From Nepenthes gracilis (lineage: Eukaryota; Streptophyta; Magnoliopsida; Caryophyllales; Nepenthaceae): a stretch of 64,000 nt of DNA. Both the position numbers and the translations under genes were made by a program. Shown here piece by piece: positions 35,909 through 47,790 of the stretch. The notes under the pieces are model-generated. The model searched no databases, had not been told where the DNA came from, and was given only the letters and a program-made list of their open reading frames with translations. How positions within the stretch are numbered: the first letter of the stretch is position 1; every line of letters starts with the position of its first letter. The stretch covers positions 9,665,597-9,729,596 of the forward strand of contig BSYO01000028.1 in NCBI GenBank assembly GCA_033239525.1, given 5' to 3'.

Positions 35909-37381
35909 TGTTAAGTATATTATTAAGTATAGAGCAGTCTAAGTATAGAGTAGGGAAAGAAGTAGAGGAGAAAGCTTAGTATTTAATGAGTACTAACTCC
36001 CATATTTATGTAGAATTATACGGGTATAATTACAATACTACCCTTTACCCAAATAACAAACTCAAATGCAGGACTGGGGGAATAAGTTTCTTCATAGAAG
36101 GAGCTAGTAGCTAGTTTTACGTTGTCCTATCAGTTGGGCTAAGAAGCCACTATTTTTGCGAGGAAAGTTTAAGAATCTCAAATTGGAAAGCATATATGAT
36201 ATGGCTACACTAATAAGTAATCACTAAGATTATGATGAAAAGAGGGAAATATAGCAACAAGACTAGTCTCTTTCATGTATCATGAGACAGCTCTGGCAAT
36301 TGAAGATTTCTCATGGTGCCAATTCAAAGGTGTGCTCCTTCTTGGGTTTTCTTTTTCTTTTTTTCTTTTTCTTTTTAAGATTAAGACGAAAAAAATAAAA
36401 ATATTACCAAATCAACTATAATCTTTGAAGTACCATCAGGCAACTCTAATAGTTGAAGTTTACTCGTGGTGTTACTTGGAAGGGAATGGTGCTTCTTCCC
36501 TCCTAGTGCCCTCCATCAACTTCTTTTCCCTGTAGTTTTTTATCATTCAGAACTTTTACGAAGTCATGATCAAGAACTTTTCCAAGTCTCAAATCCTGCA
36601 GAATCCTCCCTTCCCTACCTATCATTCAGAATGTGAAAGCAGGCTAAAATCATATGTAACCCCAACCAAAACCTGCTAAGTTTTTTGGATCAGTAAACCC
36701 CAAGCCCACATAATTCTAAAACAACCTAATCTACCAGTGATTATTTAGACAATATAAAATCTGCAATCCCATTCTAGGAATGGCCAAGCCAAAGGCAACT
36801 GGCTGTTTCAGGACCAAATAATGATCTCTAGGAAGCACCATCCATCACAATTGCCAAGTTTCCATTCTAATGACCAAAGAAACAAAATTAACGTCTTAGT
36901 GAGGACTTCTGTTTATTTTGCTACTCAGAGACAATCATGAACAGCCAAATATGAGCTCCAAACTACCCAAATTATATACGATGTATTGCCTTCTTTCACT
37001 TGTATACTTCTATAGATTATCTTCTCATTCAACCATCACCAAACCTCCATGTCACCTTCCCAGATATGTTACCAATCAACCAATTTATTCACTACCACTT
37101 TAAAATGATCCTAGGTAGTACGGAAACAGGTGGTAAAAAATAGAAGATCCAGTTGGTGAGATTGCATCTCCCATCACCAGCATGATGAAGCTTTTATCCC
37201 ATAGAGTATCCACAAAAACAAAAAGCCAAAAATTCAATACATGAATATTCCATGGCTATTAAAAACAATCAGGTCAGTATCACTGGAAGACTCATTGAAA
37301 ATACAACATCAAACATAAAATTACAAATTGAGAGCTCAAATTTTAAATTTTTGGCAGTGGCTGACTATTCAAATTGCATAC

Positions 37382-37692
37382 CTTCTCTATGTTTTCTTCA
37401 TTCAACTCAAGGCCATCTTCTTTATCTGATACTGCTTCAACAGCAACAACCTCAGGAATCTTTTCCATTAGACGGCGCTCAATCCCCATCTTCATGGTCA
37501 TTACAGAACTTGGACAAGACCCACAAGCTCCCTGCAACTTCAACCGGACAACATTACCATCAATCTCATGTAGAGCTACATTACCTCCATCAGCTATGAG
37601 ATATGGCCGGACTTCATCCAAAACTTTTTCAATATTTTCCTCTGTCAAGGGCAACTCTACAGCATAATCTGGAATAGCAACAGCTTTTACAA
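37382..37692 (-). CDS. NFU2: NifU-like scaffold protein, exon 3
   Basis: Encodes [16 protein letters not shown], then [58 protein letters not shown] and [10 protein letters not shown]. This is the functional NifU domain: the pair of cysteines in CGSC (residues 133 and 136 of the deduced protein) binds the transferable Fe-S cluster in the plastid stroma. The acceptor is TTTTGCAG/TTG at 37693/37692, phase 1 with exon 2; the donor is AAG/GTATGC. The upstream in-frame ATG at 37720 is intronic and not the start. Length and motifs match plastid NFU2/NFU3, which supply 4Fe-4S and 2Fe-2S proteins including photosystem I. Confidence 0.97.
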
Positions 37693-40526
37693 CTGCAAAA
37701 CGGTTTGTTGGACAGAACATTTAGCTACTGTTGTACAAATCATATAGACTAATTAATACCAAGGGTGAATGATGATACTAAGTTTCCAACATGCAGAAGA
37801 AGAATATGAAAGCCATGCTCATCTGTCTTTGTAGCTGTGACTACAATAGAACAGTTTGGACAGAGATCAAGCTTATACTGAGAGTTGAGAACATAACACC
37901 AGTATTTTTCATATAGCTGAAATGGCATTAGGAAGACTAGATAGAAGGGTGCAATAAGCAGGAAATGGAAAGGCTAGTACAGATGGTTCTTTTTCTAGCA
38001 TTTACACGAAAGGAACAGCAGCATTTCGGCACTCATAGCAGACAATCACAGAAAATCAAACAAATTATGCTGGGGGATACACTTGAAAGTTAAACTGCAT
38101 ATAGCGGTAGGCTAATAGTTTGTGTCCAATTGGGGATTGAACTGATGTGACTGGGCATGCCAGGTAATGTTTGCACAAGCTATCAAGCCAAGTGTTCGCT
38201 TGATAGGCATGGCTTAGGTTTTGCAGTTACCTCAATTCTATGATTCTGATCATATTCATCAACTTGCCCATATAGGAATTTCAAGGAAAAGGCTTAAAGC
38301 TGATAAAGAGTTTATTAGAGAGTGTTGCAAGCATTTGATAAAATTGCATCTGATCAAGGAGTGGTAACTCATTTCATGGGAGGAAACTTAGCCCAAGGTT
38401 ATATTATTATTAATGGCTGGCACCATTATTTATTATGCACATAGGCATCCCTCATTTTGGTCAACTGACTATGGAAGGTTTTACTTGGGTGGGCGATCTT
38501 GGACCATATGAGCCTATTGGACCAAAAACTTCTCAAGTTTAAACATTTACTTTTTCATATTTATAGATGCAAATCTTGATAGGAACCAAGGTTAGTACCA
38601 GCCCCTGCCTCATTACAATACCTTACCCCTTATACAGGAGCTATGCTGATTGAATTTACCATGTGAAGCTGACATTCTACCGTTTAGTTATATCCATCCC
38701 TGCTCTCATCAAGAAATAGATTTGGATGAAGCTAGGCTCCTGTGCACGTAATTAGATGACTTTAATATGCACAAAGGCCATTTTGCTACATCTGCTACCC
38801 AAACAGATGAAGTCCCCATGTTAACTTTATATGCTATTGTAAGGGCTACTTGTGGTCCAGAGATACCAAAACTTGCAGAGGTAGCTCAAAAAAGTTATCT
38901 TGACCAATCACTACCAAAACCTACAAATTCATCCACAGTATTAATGGAAATTGGTAAGTTATTAAAATATTATATTATCTTTATGATTGATTTTTATTCA
39001 CTTATTAACTAATGGTTGAATTTTTATTTCTATTACAGTAAGATGAATTCATCAAGAGATGAAAAGTCGGCTTATATTCACGCAAATATATCATTACTCT
39101 TGTGGTCCAAAGATAGCTCAAAATGAGGTCATTTCAAGAAATGAAATGTAAATCGAGACAATTCTTCAATTGATGATCTTATTGAAAGATTTGAAGGCAT
39201 GAATTTGCAAATTTAGAAGAATTGCAATGGCAGTGTTGCCTGTTGGTTCAAAACTCCCAGTGGGTACTCCTCCCAGGCATCTAGCCAACATGCAATCAAG
39301 AATTTAACAAGCCCGAATTTCAAGCTTTCTTCATTCATCTAAAGACAAATGGAAGAAAGATTCACAACGTTCAGTTACAAGGTTCTATTTTCATTCCAGT
39401 TGAAGACTTCATTTGAAGTTCAAAAGACCTTATTGTTTACTTTTTCACATAGCTTTTCATTTTTAAAGTTACTACTGGAACTGTTTCATTGAGTTTCATT
39501 GTTGTTCTGCTACTTTATCAAGGAAACAAACTTTTTTGTGATGCAGGAATGAGATTGCATACATGTTACTCTCCCTAAAATCCCATGATGTGACAAACTC
39601 TTGCACCGAGCTGCCCTGTTTCTCTTTTTCATCTAGCAAAGTTTCTTCACTTAATATAGGGTGAAGCTTGGCACAATAATTAGGCTGTTCCATGGTGATT
39701 CAAAAATCACATGTTCAAACTATGCAAACAACTTCTCTCCAATGCTAATGATACATACATCTGATCCTCTGAATACCCTATGATGTGCAAATCTCATGCA
39801 CTAGGTGGTATATATTTAGTGATCCAAAGGAACATTCTATTCATCAAAAGTCAACCAATTGCGTTCCAGATAAATGTTTACCCCCTACTGATTGACATTC
39901 CAGATGAACCTTGCTTGTAACATGCCCTAATTCTTCCAGAAGTAGTAAGTACACTCATTACCAACCAAAACAAGGAATGCATTATGAAGTTAAAAACTAT
40001 AATTTGGTCTGAGAAATCAAACTGAGACTAGAGACCAATCTCACAATAAAATTCTAAATCCATGAGAGACTTTCACCGCATCAGCTCACAAAATTGAAGT
40101 AAATATGCTTCATTTTGCTTATATTTAAATTGTGCTCCTTAACTGGCAAACAAAATCACAAGGAAGGGCTTTTTGTTATCCAAGTGGAGTTTGTTAAGGA
40201 TCTAGGGTGGCTATAATTATAAGCTATCATTATTATGAAACAAAAAAGGAAAAAAAACTTTTGATACCACAAAAATTAACTGCTCGGCACACACAAAAAG
40301 GTTACAGTTTACGCTGCATAAATAGTGAGATGGTCAATTACGTATAAATAGGTCAGGAAATGACTCCCCATGGAGCAGTCAACAAAGCATGGAATAACAA
40401 CAAACACGAACACCAAGCCAAAATATCGAAGGGGGGAAAAAAGAAGAAGCGTGCATCTCACAAATAGATCTCATCCAAAATCAGAAGCAGAATGAGAAAG
40501 GTTAACAAAAAGAGATAGAAACTCAC
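37693..40526 (-). other. NFU intron 2
   Basis: 2.8 kb, donor CAAG/GTGAGT, acceptor TTTTGCAG. It contains a plus-strand open stretch at 38767-39012 that I cannot assign; otherwise nothing recognised. Confidence 0.9.
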
Positions 40527-40635
40527 CTTGCCACGGACTAGCAGGCAACCGTTTACCAACGGAACGGGAAGCGCTGCGCCTGAACTGATTACATCTTCCA
40601 GAGAGAGAAATTTGGGGTCCGAACAGTCCGGAATT
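40527..40635 (-). CDS. NFU2: NifU-like scaffold protein, exon 2
   Basis: 36 codons plus one base: NSGLFGPQISLSGRCNQF, then RRSASRSVGKRLPASPWQ. Rich in Ser, Arg and Gly with few acids, as expected for the rear part of a plastid transit peptide. The acceptor is TTTTGCAG/AATTCC. The donor CAAG/GTGAGT leaves phase 1, which joins exon 3 to make Val. Confidence 0.92.
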
Positions 40636-40730
40636 CTGCAAAATTCGGTCGACCAAGAGTTCATACCAAAAGGATAGATTCAACCTCGGCAAAAAGGAGA
40701 TACAGAGAGAGAATGGGGGCGCATGCGAAC

Positions 40731-40850
40731 CTTGAGGTGGGCCGCATAGGTTGCTGATGGTGAGATTGGATAGGAACACGAGGGTTCTAGGGTTTGACGT
40801 GCCCTGCAATATGATGATTGACTCATCACCACACCGTGCATAGACTGCAT
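40731..40850 (-). CDS. NFU2: NifU-like scaffold protein, exon 1
   Basis: 40 codons from the ATG at 40850: MQSMHGVVMSQSSYC and on to SATYAAHLK, ending at CTCAAG/GTTCGC. It is the Ser/Thr/Ala-rich transit peptide start. This frame was chosen over the longer overlapping frame beginning at 40914 because only it ends in phase 0, matching exon 2 (AAT TCC GGA). The MQ start also agrees with plastid NFU proteins. The whole protein is 243 residues. A CT-rich leader lies upstream on the coding strand. Confidence 0.9.
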
Positions 40851-41164
40851 CTCTCTCTCTCACAGATGATTCCTCTGCTTCCTTCCGGATTCTCAGAGGA
40901 GAAACACTGAACAATTAAACTTGAATGAAGAAACGCGAGCGAGAACGCAGAGCTTATACGGTTTCACGCTCTATTTCTCTCTCTCGCAATCCAAATTCCT
41001 CTCTCCCTCTCTCTCTCTCTCTCTCTCACAGCGTGTGTGCCAAACTCCCAGGAAGGGGAGAACTTTCTCGCAATCCAGAATCCGTTTTTATTATTAAAAT
41101 ACAAATTTTTTTATATTTTTTATTTAATTTTAAAAATTTTAAATAATAAGGAATTCCGGTTGAT
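40851..41164 (-). promoter_or_regulatory. NFU leader and proximal promoter
   Basis: GA/CT-rich tracts at 40851-40862 and 41007-41027 lie upstream of the NFU start, typical of plant housekeeping leaders. No clear TATA is assigned. LINE-derived sequence begins at about 41165, so only about 300 bp separate the ATG from it. Confidence 0.5.
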
Positions 41165-42760
41165 AAAATGACTACAAAATCTTTCGAAATCATCCTCCTC
41201 TCTGCAGCCTCCTGGTTCCTGGCTGCCGCCGGCCATGGCCGGGGAGCGTTTTCTCCCCTCCCTTCTTCAGCCTCCTTTCCATCTGAGCTGAAAGTTTCTT
41301 CTGTCGATCCACCCTCTCTCCGTTCTAGTCCCCCTTTCTGTTTGTTATCTCCCTTCTTCTTCTATTGGGGGTTCTCAATCCTTTTATTCTCCTATTATCG
41401 AGAAAAACCCTATCCTCTTGGGGTGTGTTTCGCAACTGATTCAGTCGTCTAAGGCCTTGTAAGAGGAGGATGTTTCATGGATTGCTAAAAATCGCGTTTG
41501 GAGTTCTCCGCTGAGGTTAAATCGCTTCTAAAAGTTTTGAAGTGCCCAACGACGCTCCTGATGTCTTGAAGCTTTGCTCGCCATCTGGTGCCCATCATGT
41601 TGCTTGTCCTTTTAGCTCCTTTGATGGAAATTTGATGGGTTTGCTTTATGCAGTCATGCCAAAGGAGGAGGTTGATTCTATTGCTCATGGTCTTGAGGAG
41701 GTGCAGTGCAGCAAGGCTCCTGGGAAAAGCTGGGCTGAGTTGGCGGTAGATTCCTAGAGCTCTAAGAAATTCCTTCTCTCTTATCACCCTCCTAGTGTTA
41801 GGAATGGCAGGAATGTGGTCATCCCTCCTCCAGATGTTCATGTTTTTGGGAGCTAGGAATTGGAGCACTCCCTTGCTGGTTACATCTTGAGGGAAAAATG
41901 TCCTCCTTTGTTGTGTCGTCGGCTAGGAAGATTTGGGGTAAGTTTGACCTGTCTCAGTTTGTATCTGACTCAAATGTCTTCTTTCTCTTCAAGTTCACTG
42001 ACCCTGATAATATGATGGAAGCCTGTGAAGGAGGTCCGTGGAGCTTTGCAGGTTTCCCTATTTTCCTGAAGGTTCGTAAGCTTGGTATGGATATGAAGAG
42101 GGACAAGCTCAACACTAGTCCTATCTGGATTAAGCTTCGCAATCTCCCTCGGAGTTCAGGACTAATAAGGGCCTTAGTTATGTTGCCAATGATATTGAGG
42201 TTCCTCTATTTACGGATTCCCAAGCCAAAAAATCTGTCATCATGTGGATGTTAATTTCAATCTCCCCGATACCATTGACCTGGTTGTGCTGTGGATCCGA
42301 TTTCCAGGAAGGAGTATGCTATTGAAGCTGCGGCTGAGTATACGTGGAAGCCGACCTTTTACAAGGGTTGCAAACTCCCCAGCCGTTCAAATAAACCCTG
42401 CAAAAAGTTGGCGAAGAAGAAAGAGTTCAGGCCTACAGGGTATTTAATTAAGAATGTTGATCCTCCTGTCCTACGTGCTGATGGTTTGGCTGGGGCCCAA
42501 GAGGTTGATTGTGCTGTTAGTGCTCCTATTGGGTTTCTTGTCCTCCGCTTGGGGGCGGGGGTGGCTTTGGAAAAGTCCAACCCTTTCTCTGTCTTGAAGA
42601 TTCAGATGGGCTAGTTCAGGAGGTGGTTTTGAACTGCTCGGTGATGGGTGGATCTTGCAAGCCCCATGGCACCCTTCGTTCGGGGCTCCAGCCTGATGCT
42701 GATATAGTTGTGGACCTACTGGTCCTGTTGATCTGGGTTGCTCCGAGGTAGAGGGTGCTG
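41165..42760 (+). mobile_element. LINE ORF1 fragment (DUF4283 / zinc-knuckle)
   Basis: The plus frame 41898-42254 encodes KFDLSQFVSDSNVFFLFKF, then MEACEGGPWSFAGFPIFLKV and NTSPIWIKLRNLP, the DUF4283 nucleic-acid-binding domain of plant L1 ORF1. After a frame change come VNFNLPDTIDLVV and EAAAEYTWKPTFYKGCKLP, matching the region that precedes the zinc knuckle. Upstream 41170-41890 reads as a damaged ORF1 N-terminus. No ORF2 follows. It is divergent to NFU, about 300 bp from its start. Confidence 0.8.
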
Positions 42761-42779
42761 AGTTGCCCTCTGTTGATTG

Positions 42780-45700
42780 TCTTGGTATATACAAAGAAAC
42801 ACGTGGAGGCAGAAGGATGAAGAAGATGGAAAACTGAAGGCCAAAAAGAGAAGGACGAGTAATGAATCAAAAAACGCAATGAAGTGTAATCAGCTGTAAT
42901 GTATTTAATGCGCAATGTGAAAAATAGCGTCCCACCTCCTTAAATAATATAATTTTTCTTTCAAAAAATACAAAATAAAATATTCTTAAATAGAAAATAA
43001 ATCCTAACAAACCTACAAAAATTTGAACATCTGTTTGACAAACAGAATAAAAACAGTTACAAAATGTTTACAAAAACAAAAACAAACAAATGCTAGTACT
43101 AAAATGGGCGGATTCCAATCGAAAATTTGCAACTGGGCTATAGAAGATCTGCTAGAAATGGAACGGGCCACTGATGCTATAGGAAAATAATAGACAAACA
43201 GATTAGGACAGCTTCTACTGTAATTGACTTTCTGATACCCTTTTATAAGATGGAGCATATAGATTAATAATGTCCATATTGGATAAATGTGATTTCAAAA
43301 GATGAGACGATATAATTTTCATAAAAATATTTGCCAGTTAATTATAAGTAGTGATATAATATGTGCGCGAATGCTTCCTTTTTGAATCTTATCACTGATT
43401 AAATGATAATCTAATTCAATATATTTGGTATGTTCATGAAAAATGGGATTTGTTGCAATGTGAATGGTAGCTTGGTTGTCACAATATAGATGTGCTGCAT
43501 GAGAATGTGATATTTGTAAGTTATTCAAAATATATCATAACCAATATAATTTACAATAAGTTGTGGCCATGGAACAATATTCCGTTTTTGCTAAAGAATG
43601 GGAAACAATAGACTGTATCTTGTATTTTCAGGAAATAAGAGAGTCTTCTAAAAAGATACAATAGCTAGTAATGGATCTTTGAGTATCTAGGCATAAAGTC
43701 CAATCGGCATCACAGAAAGCTTTAGAGTGTATTTCAGATGTAGTGAAAAGTAATATTCCTTATCCTGAATTCAATTTTAAATACCATAATACCTGATGAG
43801 CTGCATACATATGGTAAGAAGTTGGCTCATTCATAAATTGGCTCAAAATTTATACTACATAATATATATCTGGCTTTGTCAAGGTTAGATAAAGGAGTCT
43901 TTTAACTAATTTTCTATACTCACTTGGATCCTATAAAATAGTTCCGACTTCTTTACTTAATTTTAAATTTTGATCCATTGGAAATTTAAGAGGTTTTGAT
44001 CTGAAAGTGTCAGAATCAGCAACAATATCATTAGCATATTTTCTTTGACAAATGTGTATGTCATTTGAAGATCGTGCCACTTCTATACGAAGAAAAAACC
44101 TTAAAACACCAAGATCCTTAATTTTGAAATTTTGGTTGAGGAATGATTTGATAGATGTAACTAATTCGAAGCAAGTACTTGCCACAATAATACCATCCAC
44201 GTATACAAGAAGAACTGTATAGCCAGCCTTGTATTGAATAAATCAAGAGGCAACAAGAGAGGTAGAAAGTTTAGAATGCCATTGTCTAGAAACTTGTTTA
44301 AGATCATAAATGCTTTTCATCAACCTACATATCTGATGTGGCTTCCATTTGGTATAATTGAGAGGTTTTTGTATATAAATTTTCTCATCTAGATTTCTAT
44401 ATAAGAATACATTATTGACATCAAAATAATATAAATGCTATCCTTTAATAGCTGATATAGCTAAAAGACATTGAACAATAACAAATTTAGCAAAAGGATA
44501 AAAAGTTTCATGATAATCTATGCCTTATTACTTCATGTACACTTTAGCCACCAACTTAGATTTATACCACTCAATACTTTCATCACTATTAAATTTCAAC
44601 TTGTAAACATATCGACATCCAACTGCATTATTTCTAAGAGGTAAATCCGTGATGACCTAAGTTTTATTATGTTCTAAAGCTTTCAGTTTATTTTCTTTGT
44701 CTTTGTGCCAATTGGGGTCATGTATGGCCTTGGCATATGTTTTTGGTTTAGTATGAGAGGAGATGGAAGATGAAAAATTACAAAAAATAGGAGACAATTT
44801 TTCATATGATATAAAGTTTGTGAGAGGATATGGCTTACCTGGAAGAATCAAGTCCATCGAATGGGTGGGTGAAGTGTGAGCAACCCGATGACAATGAAAA
44901 TCCCTTAATATTGAGGAGCCCTTCTGATTCTTGTGGATTGGTGAATAGATATATCATCAGCAGTGGTAGATTGGGTATTGGTTGTGAAATCACTGGTTGA
45001 GCTTCATTGGGCTAGGGTTTTGGGTTGGGCTGTGGCGTGGGCATTCAGGTTAGGGTTCTAGGTTTCGAGTCATCTGATGAAGGTGGTCGCTGAGGGTTTC
45101 AGGTTGGTTCGTAGTATGGTGGGGTTGGGTCTGGGTTTGGGTGTGGTTTGGCTTGACTTCACGGCGATTGGAGCGGTGGTAATTGCGGTGGTCAGCGGCG
45201 ACATGGGGAGGTTGGTGCTCCAGCCTCTGGCGGTGGTGGCTCCGTTCGACTGCAGCAGCTACTTCGTGCTTTTCTGCCGTTGTGCTCTCTATCTTTTTTT
45301 TTTAACAGAGACAATGAACGTATCCTTCTTCGTCTGCTGCTTCCTTTTTTTTACAAACAGAACATTGTTTTTATTTTTTTGTTTTGCTTTGTGATAGAGG
45401 CAGTGCTCAAAAAAATACTATTTTTTTAACAATATAAAGATGAGGCAGCCGTGGTTGAGACGGGCCCACTGGCAGATGCACAATAAGACCTTTGTAGGGT
45501 GGCTAACGGGTGGTGGGACAGTGGGCAGTGGGACAATGGAGGGGATGGTGTGGTGGGTTGCTGATTGCGGGAAGTTGTGTGGTTGGTTATTGGTTGCAGG
45601 AAGGTGTTGTTGCTGGAGGCAAAAATGATAGGATTTTATCTCTAATACTAATTTGATGTATGGAGGGAAAGAGTATGGAAGAAATACAGATAGGTAGAGA

Positions 45701-45790
45701 AAAGAATAGAGATCAGAGAAATAGATATAAGAAAGAGAAGATACCAATGGAAAGAAGAGGAAGGAGGTCATAAACACTTAATTGTATTCA
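42780..45790 (-). mobile_element. Decayed Copia element, minus strand
   Basis: Minus-strand frames, in element order: 44857-44657 (YPLTNFISYEKLSP and SSHTKPKTYAKAIHD, the pre-RT linker), 44600-43700 RT debris, 44200-43931 (KSFLNQNFKIKDLGVLRFFL, RT end) and 43528-43319 (HLYCDNQATIHIATNP then HTKYIELDYHLI, RNase H). At about 45640-45655 a damaged primer site (three mismatches to GCTCTGATACCA) is followed by LTR-like sequence to about 45790. Integrase and gag are not visible, so the left part is deleted or unreadable. A matching second LTR was not confirmed. Confidence 0.75.
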
Positions 45791-46059
45791 ATGTCTCAAA
45801 ATATTCATCAATGTCCTTAAATAATAGAAGTATGGGTTCTTATATAGAGAATCAAATGTTTAAGAAAATTAAAAATAAAATCACCGCCAAATAACGCCTA
45901 ATCGGGAAATAGAATCAAACCAAAATAAAATCAAATCTCTACTAAATAAAAAATCAAATCAAATCTAATTAATAATCAAAACTGATATGAAAATAAAATC
46001 AAATTTAATTTAAAAAGTAAATCAAAATAAATTTTCATCTTGAATGTCCACATCAGTTA

Positions 46060-46235
46060 TCATGAGTGTGCCTTGAAAGTAGATCTTCACAAAGCCTTCA
46101 ATTCAGCCTGGTTGCTGCTATTTAGGTTATGAAGTTTCCTCCCATCTTATCAGGTGGGCCAGTAAGCGTGTCACCATTACCTCCTCCTCTATTTCAATCA
46201 ATAAAGAATATGTGAGTTTTTAAAGGGGCTTTATT
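46060..46235 (+). mobile_element. Short LINE reverse transcriptase fragment
   Basis: Patched plus-strand frames read CALKVDLHKAFNSAW (RT motif with the KVD/KAF signature), then FLPSYQVGQ and a NGEYVGFFKG-like end near 46200-46230. Very short and decayed. Confidence 0.6.
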
Positions 46236-47500
46236 TATTTATTTATTTTTTTTCTATTTCTTTGGAAGTGCTCTGTCGTATAATAGTGCATAATACCCTT
46301 TTTTTTAGTAAATACTCAATTACATAACAAAAAAGAATGAAATAGTAGAAACAAAAAATCGTTGAAAACATCACCTTAATCAAGAATAGAAGGAGGGAGA
46401 AACCGGGAGCCAACTGGAGCAAGATAGACCTATTAGGCATTAACCGGTGGGGCAACACCGTTGGGAATGCCTTTATCAAATTGATAGTTTTAAATGATAC
46501 GAGCAGTTTTATCATCATTAAACGAGGATAGATGAAAGAGATAAGAATTTCAGTCCATTTAGATAAAGTACATAGTAGCCGTAAGAGTGAGTTTGAAATG
46601 AAAGTAAATTTGATATTTGATATTCCATTTGATTGTTGCCGACCTAATAGCTCTATACCAGTTAATGTATAGTCATATGCATTAGATTTTGCTCTAAATA
46701 ACTCTCTAAACCTTGTGAGTAACCACACATTGAAGGAAAAACTCAGGTTCCTGCAAAACACACAACACAAAGGAATATGGAAGAATGTAGTCTATTCAAG
46801 GTCTTAATGTGGTTTCTGATTGCCAACTAGAGAATAGAAGTATGAGAATAATAGAATTTAGGGCTCCAGACTAGGAAGGCCTAGGCAAATTTTGCATCAG
46901 CAATTAAAAAATTCTTCAGGTTGAGCTGATAGAAAAACTGTCATTAGCCTCCATATTCCATTTAATGGAATTGTACAAATCATGGGAAGGATCATACGAA
47001 GGTGACGACTAGATAAAGGATCCCACAAAAACCTAAACTTTCGCTGGTCATCTCATCTCAAATGAATACCACAAACAACAGACTCTACCTTTGCTTCCTA
47101 CTGAATGCCCATGCCAGGAGCAGTACAGCCTAAAAAAGTAACGATCAATGGCCCAAAAGGATAATAAAAATATTACCACAAGAAGGTATTTTTTTCTGTT
47201 TTCCACAATGTGATTCAAAAAAGATTTCAAAAAAGAACCCAAGTCTCATAATTTTGTGAAAGATTTAACGAATAAATTGATGATCTTAATTGCTTATATG
47301 CATCTATTCTTAATACAGTGTCTCCTAACCCAATCCACCCAATTTGATGTACTACCACCCACCAAAAGAAGCCAAAGGTGTTCATTCATGGGCGATTTGT
47401 TCCAGGTCACCAAGTTCTTTTGAACCAAAGTCATCCATGGCTACATTTGCCGAGGTCTTTCTAGTGCTAAACCTATACAAGAGAAACTGCCAAAGAGTAT
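46236..47500. other. Intergenic region, no gene seen
   Basis: A minus-strand frame at 46243-46770 (175 codons) has no recognisable motif. The remainder is AT-rich. Confidence 0.4.
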
Positions 47501-47509
47501 GTATATCTA

Positions 47510-47790
47510 TTGAGTAAGTACATTTATGATCCCGTCCTTATTATCGAAATGAAACCATTACAAATCTAAGAAATATTTAGCATACGAAGAGGAGCCAATT
47601 TGTGTAATTGATCAAAAGGATGGGTTTATTCATACAAAAGTTATATCATTGGTTAAACTGTTATGGAATCATCATAATATAGAAGTAACTTGGGATTTCA
47701 AAGATGAAATGGGAACAAAGTATCCTCATGTATTCTCAACCTTAGGTAATTATAACTATAAGGACAAAATTTTTTCAAGGAATGTAGATT
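47510..47790 (+). mobile_element. 3' end of a Gypsy polyprotein
   Basis: Plus-strand frames give SKYIYDPVLIIEMKPLQI and, at 47649-47831, KLLWNHHNIEVTWDFKDEM followed by GTKYPHVFS. This is the chromatin-binding tail of plant Ty3/Gypsy polyproteins (usually VLWxxHgveeaTWExE..mrkkYP). The following GGACAAAATTTTTTCAAGGAATGTAG resembles the tract before the 3' LTR. The LTR itself was not delimited. Confidence 0.65.

Larger units (their letters stand above)
30640..36058 (-). mobile_element. Degenerate Copia element inside NFU intron 3
   Basis: The LTRs are 35909-36058 (5' in element direction, 150 bp) and 30640-30762 (3', 123 bp). They share AAGTATATTATTAAGTATAG, AATTATACGGGTAT and TACCCTTTA. The primer site reads TGGTATCAGAG on the minus strand at 35908-35898, abutting the 5' LTR. 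The polypurine tract TTTGAGGAG abuts the 3' LTR at about 30763-30771. Between them, broken minus-strand frames give gag-like (33.9-35.1 kb), integrase-like (32.9-33.4 kb) and RT-like (31.6-32.2 kb) sequence. The flanks GACCC and AACTC are not a convincing target duplication. It lies in the same orientation as NFU. Confidence 0.88.
30116..37381 (-). other. NFU intron 3, carrying a Copia insertion
   Basis: 7.3 kb with donor AAG/GTATGC and acceptor TTCAG/GTT. About 5.4 kb of it is the Copia element at 30640-36058; the rest is AT-rich. Without the insertion the intron would be about 1.85 kb. Confidence 0.9.

Noticed and set aside
37252..37599. 115-codon plus-strand frame
   Set aside because: Also antisense to NFU exon 3 and its flank, without similarity of its own.
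37374..37667. 97-codon plus-strand frame
   Set aside because: Antisense shadow of NFU exon 3.
37690..37720. In-frame ATG (MFCPTNRF) as the NFU start
   Set aside because: It precedes the TTTTGCAG acceptor of exon 3 and is intronic. Two upstream exons supply the transit peptide.
40471..40914. 147-codon minus-strand frame starting MFSVSPL as the NFU start
   Set aside because: It reads through intron 1 in a phase that does not join exon 2. The ATG at 40850 gives matching phases throughout.
46243..46770. 175-codon minus-strand frame as a possible gene
   Set aside because: Composition is AT-biased, with no motif, splice context or conserved look. Left as unassigned.
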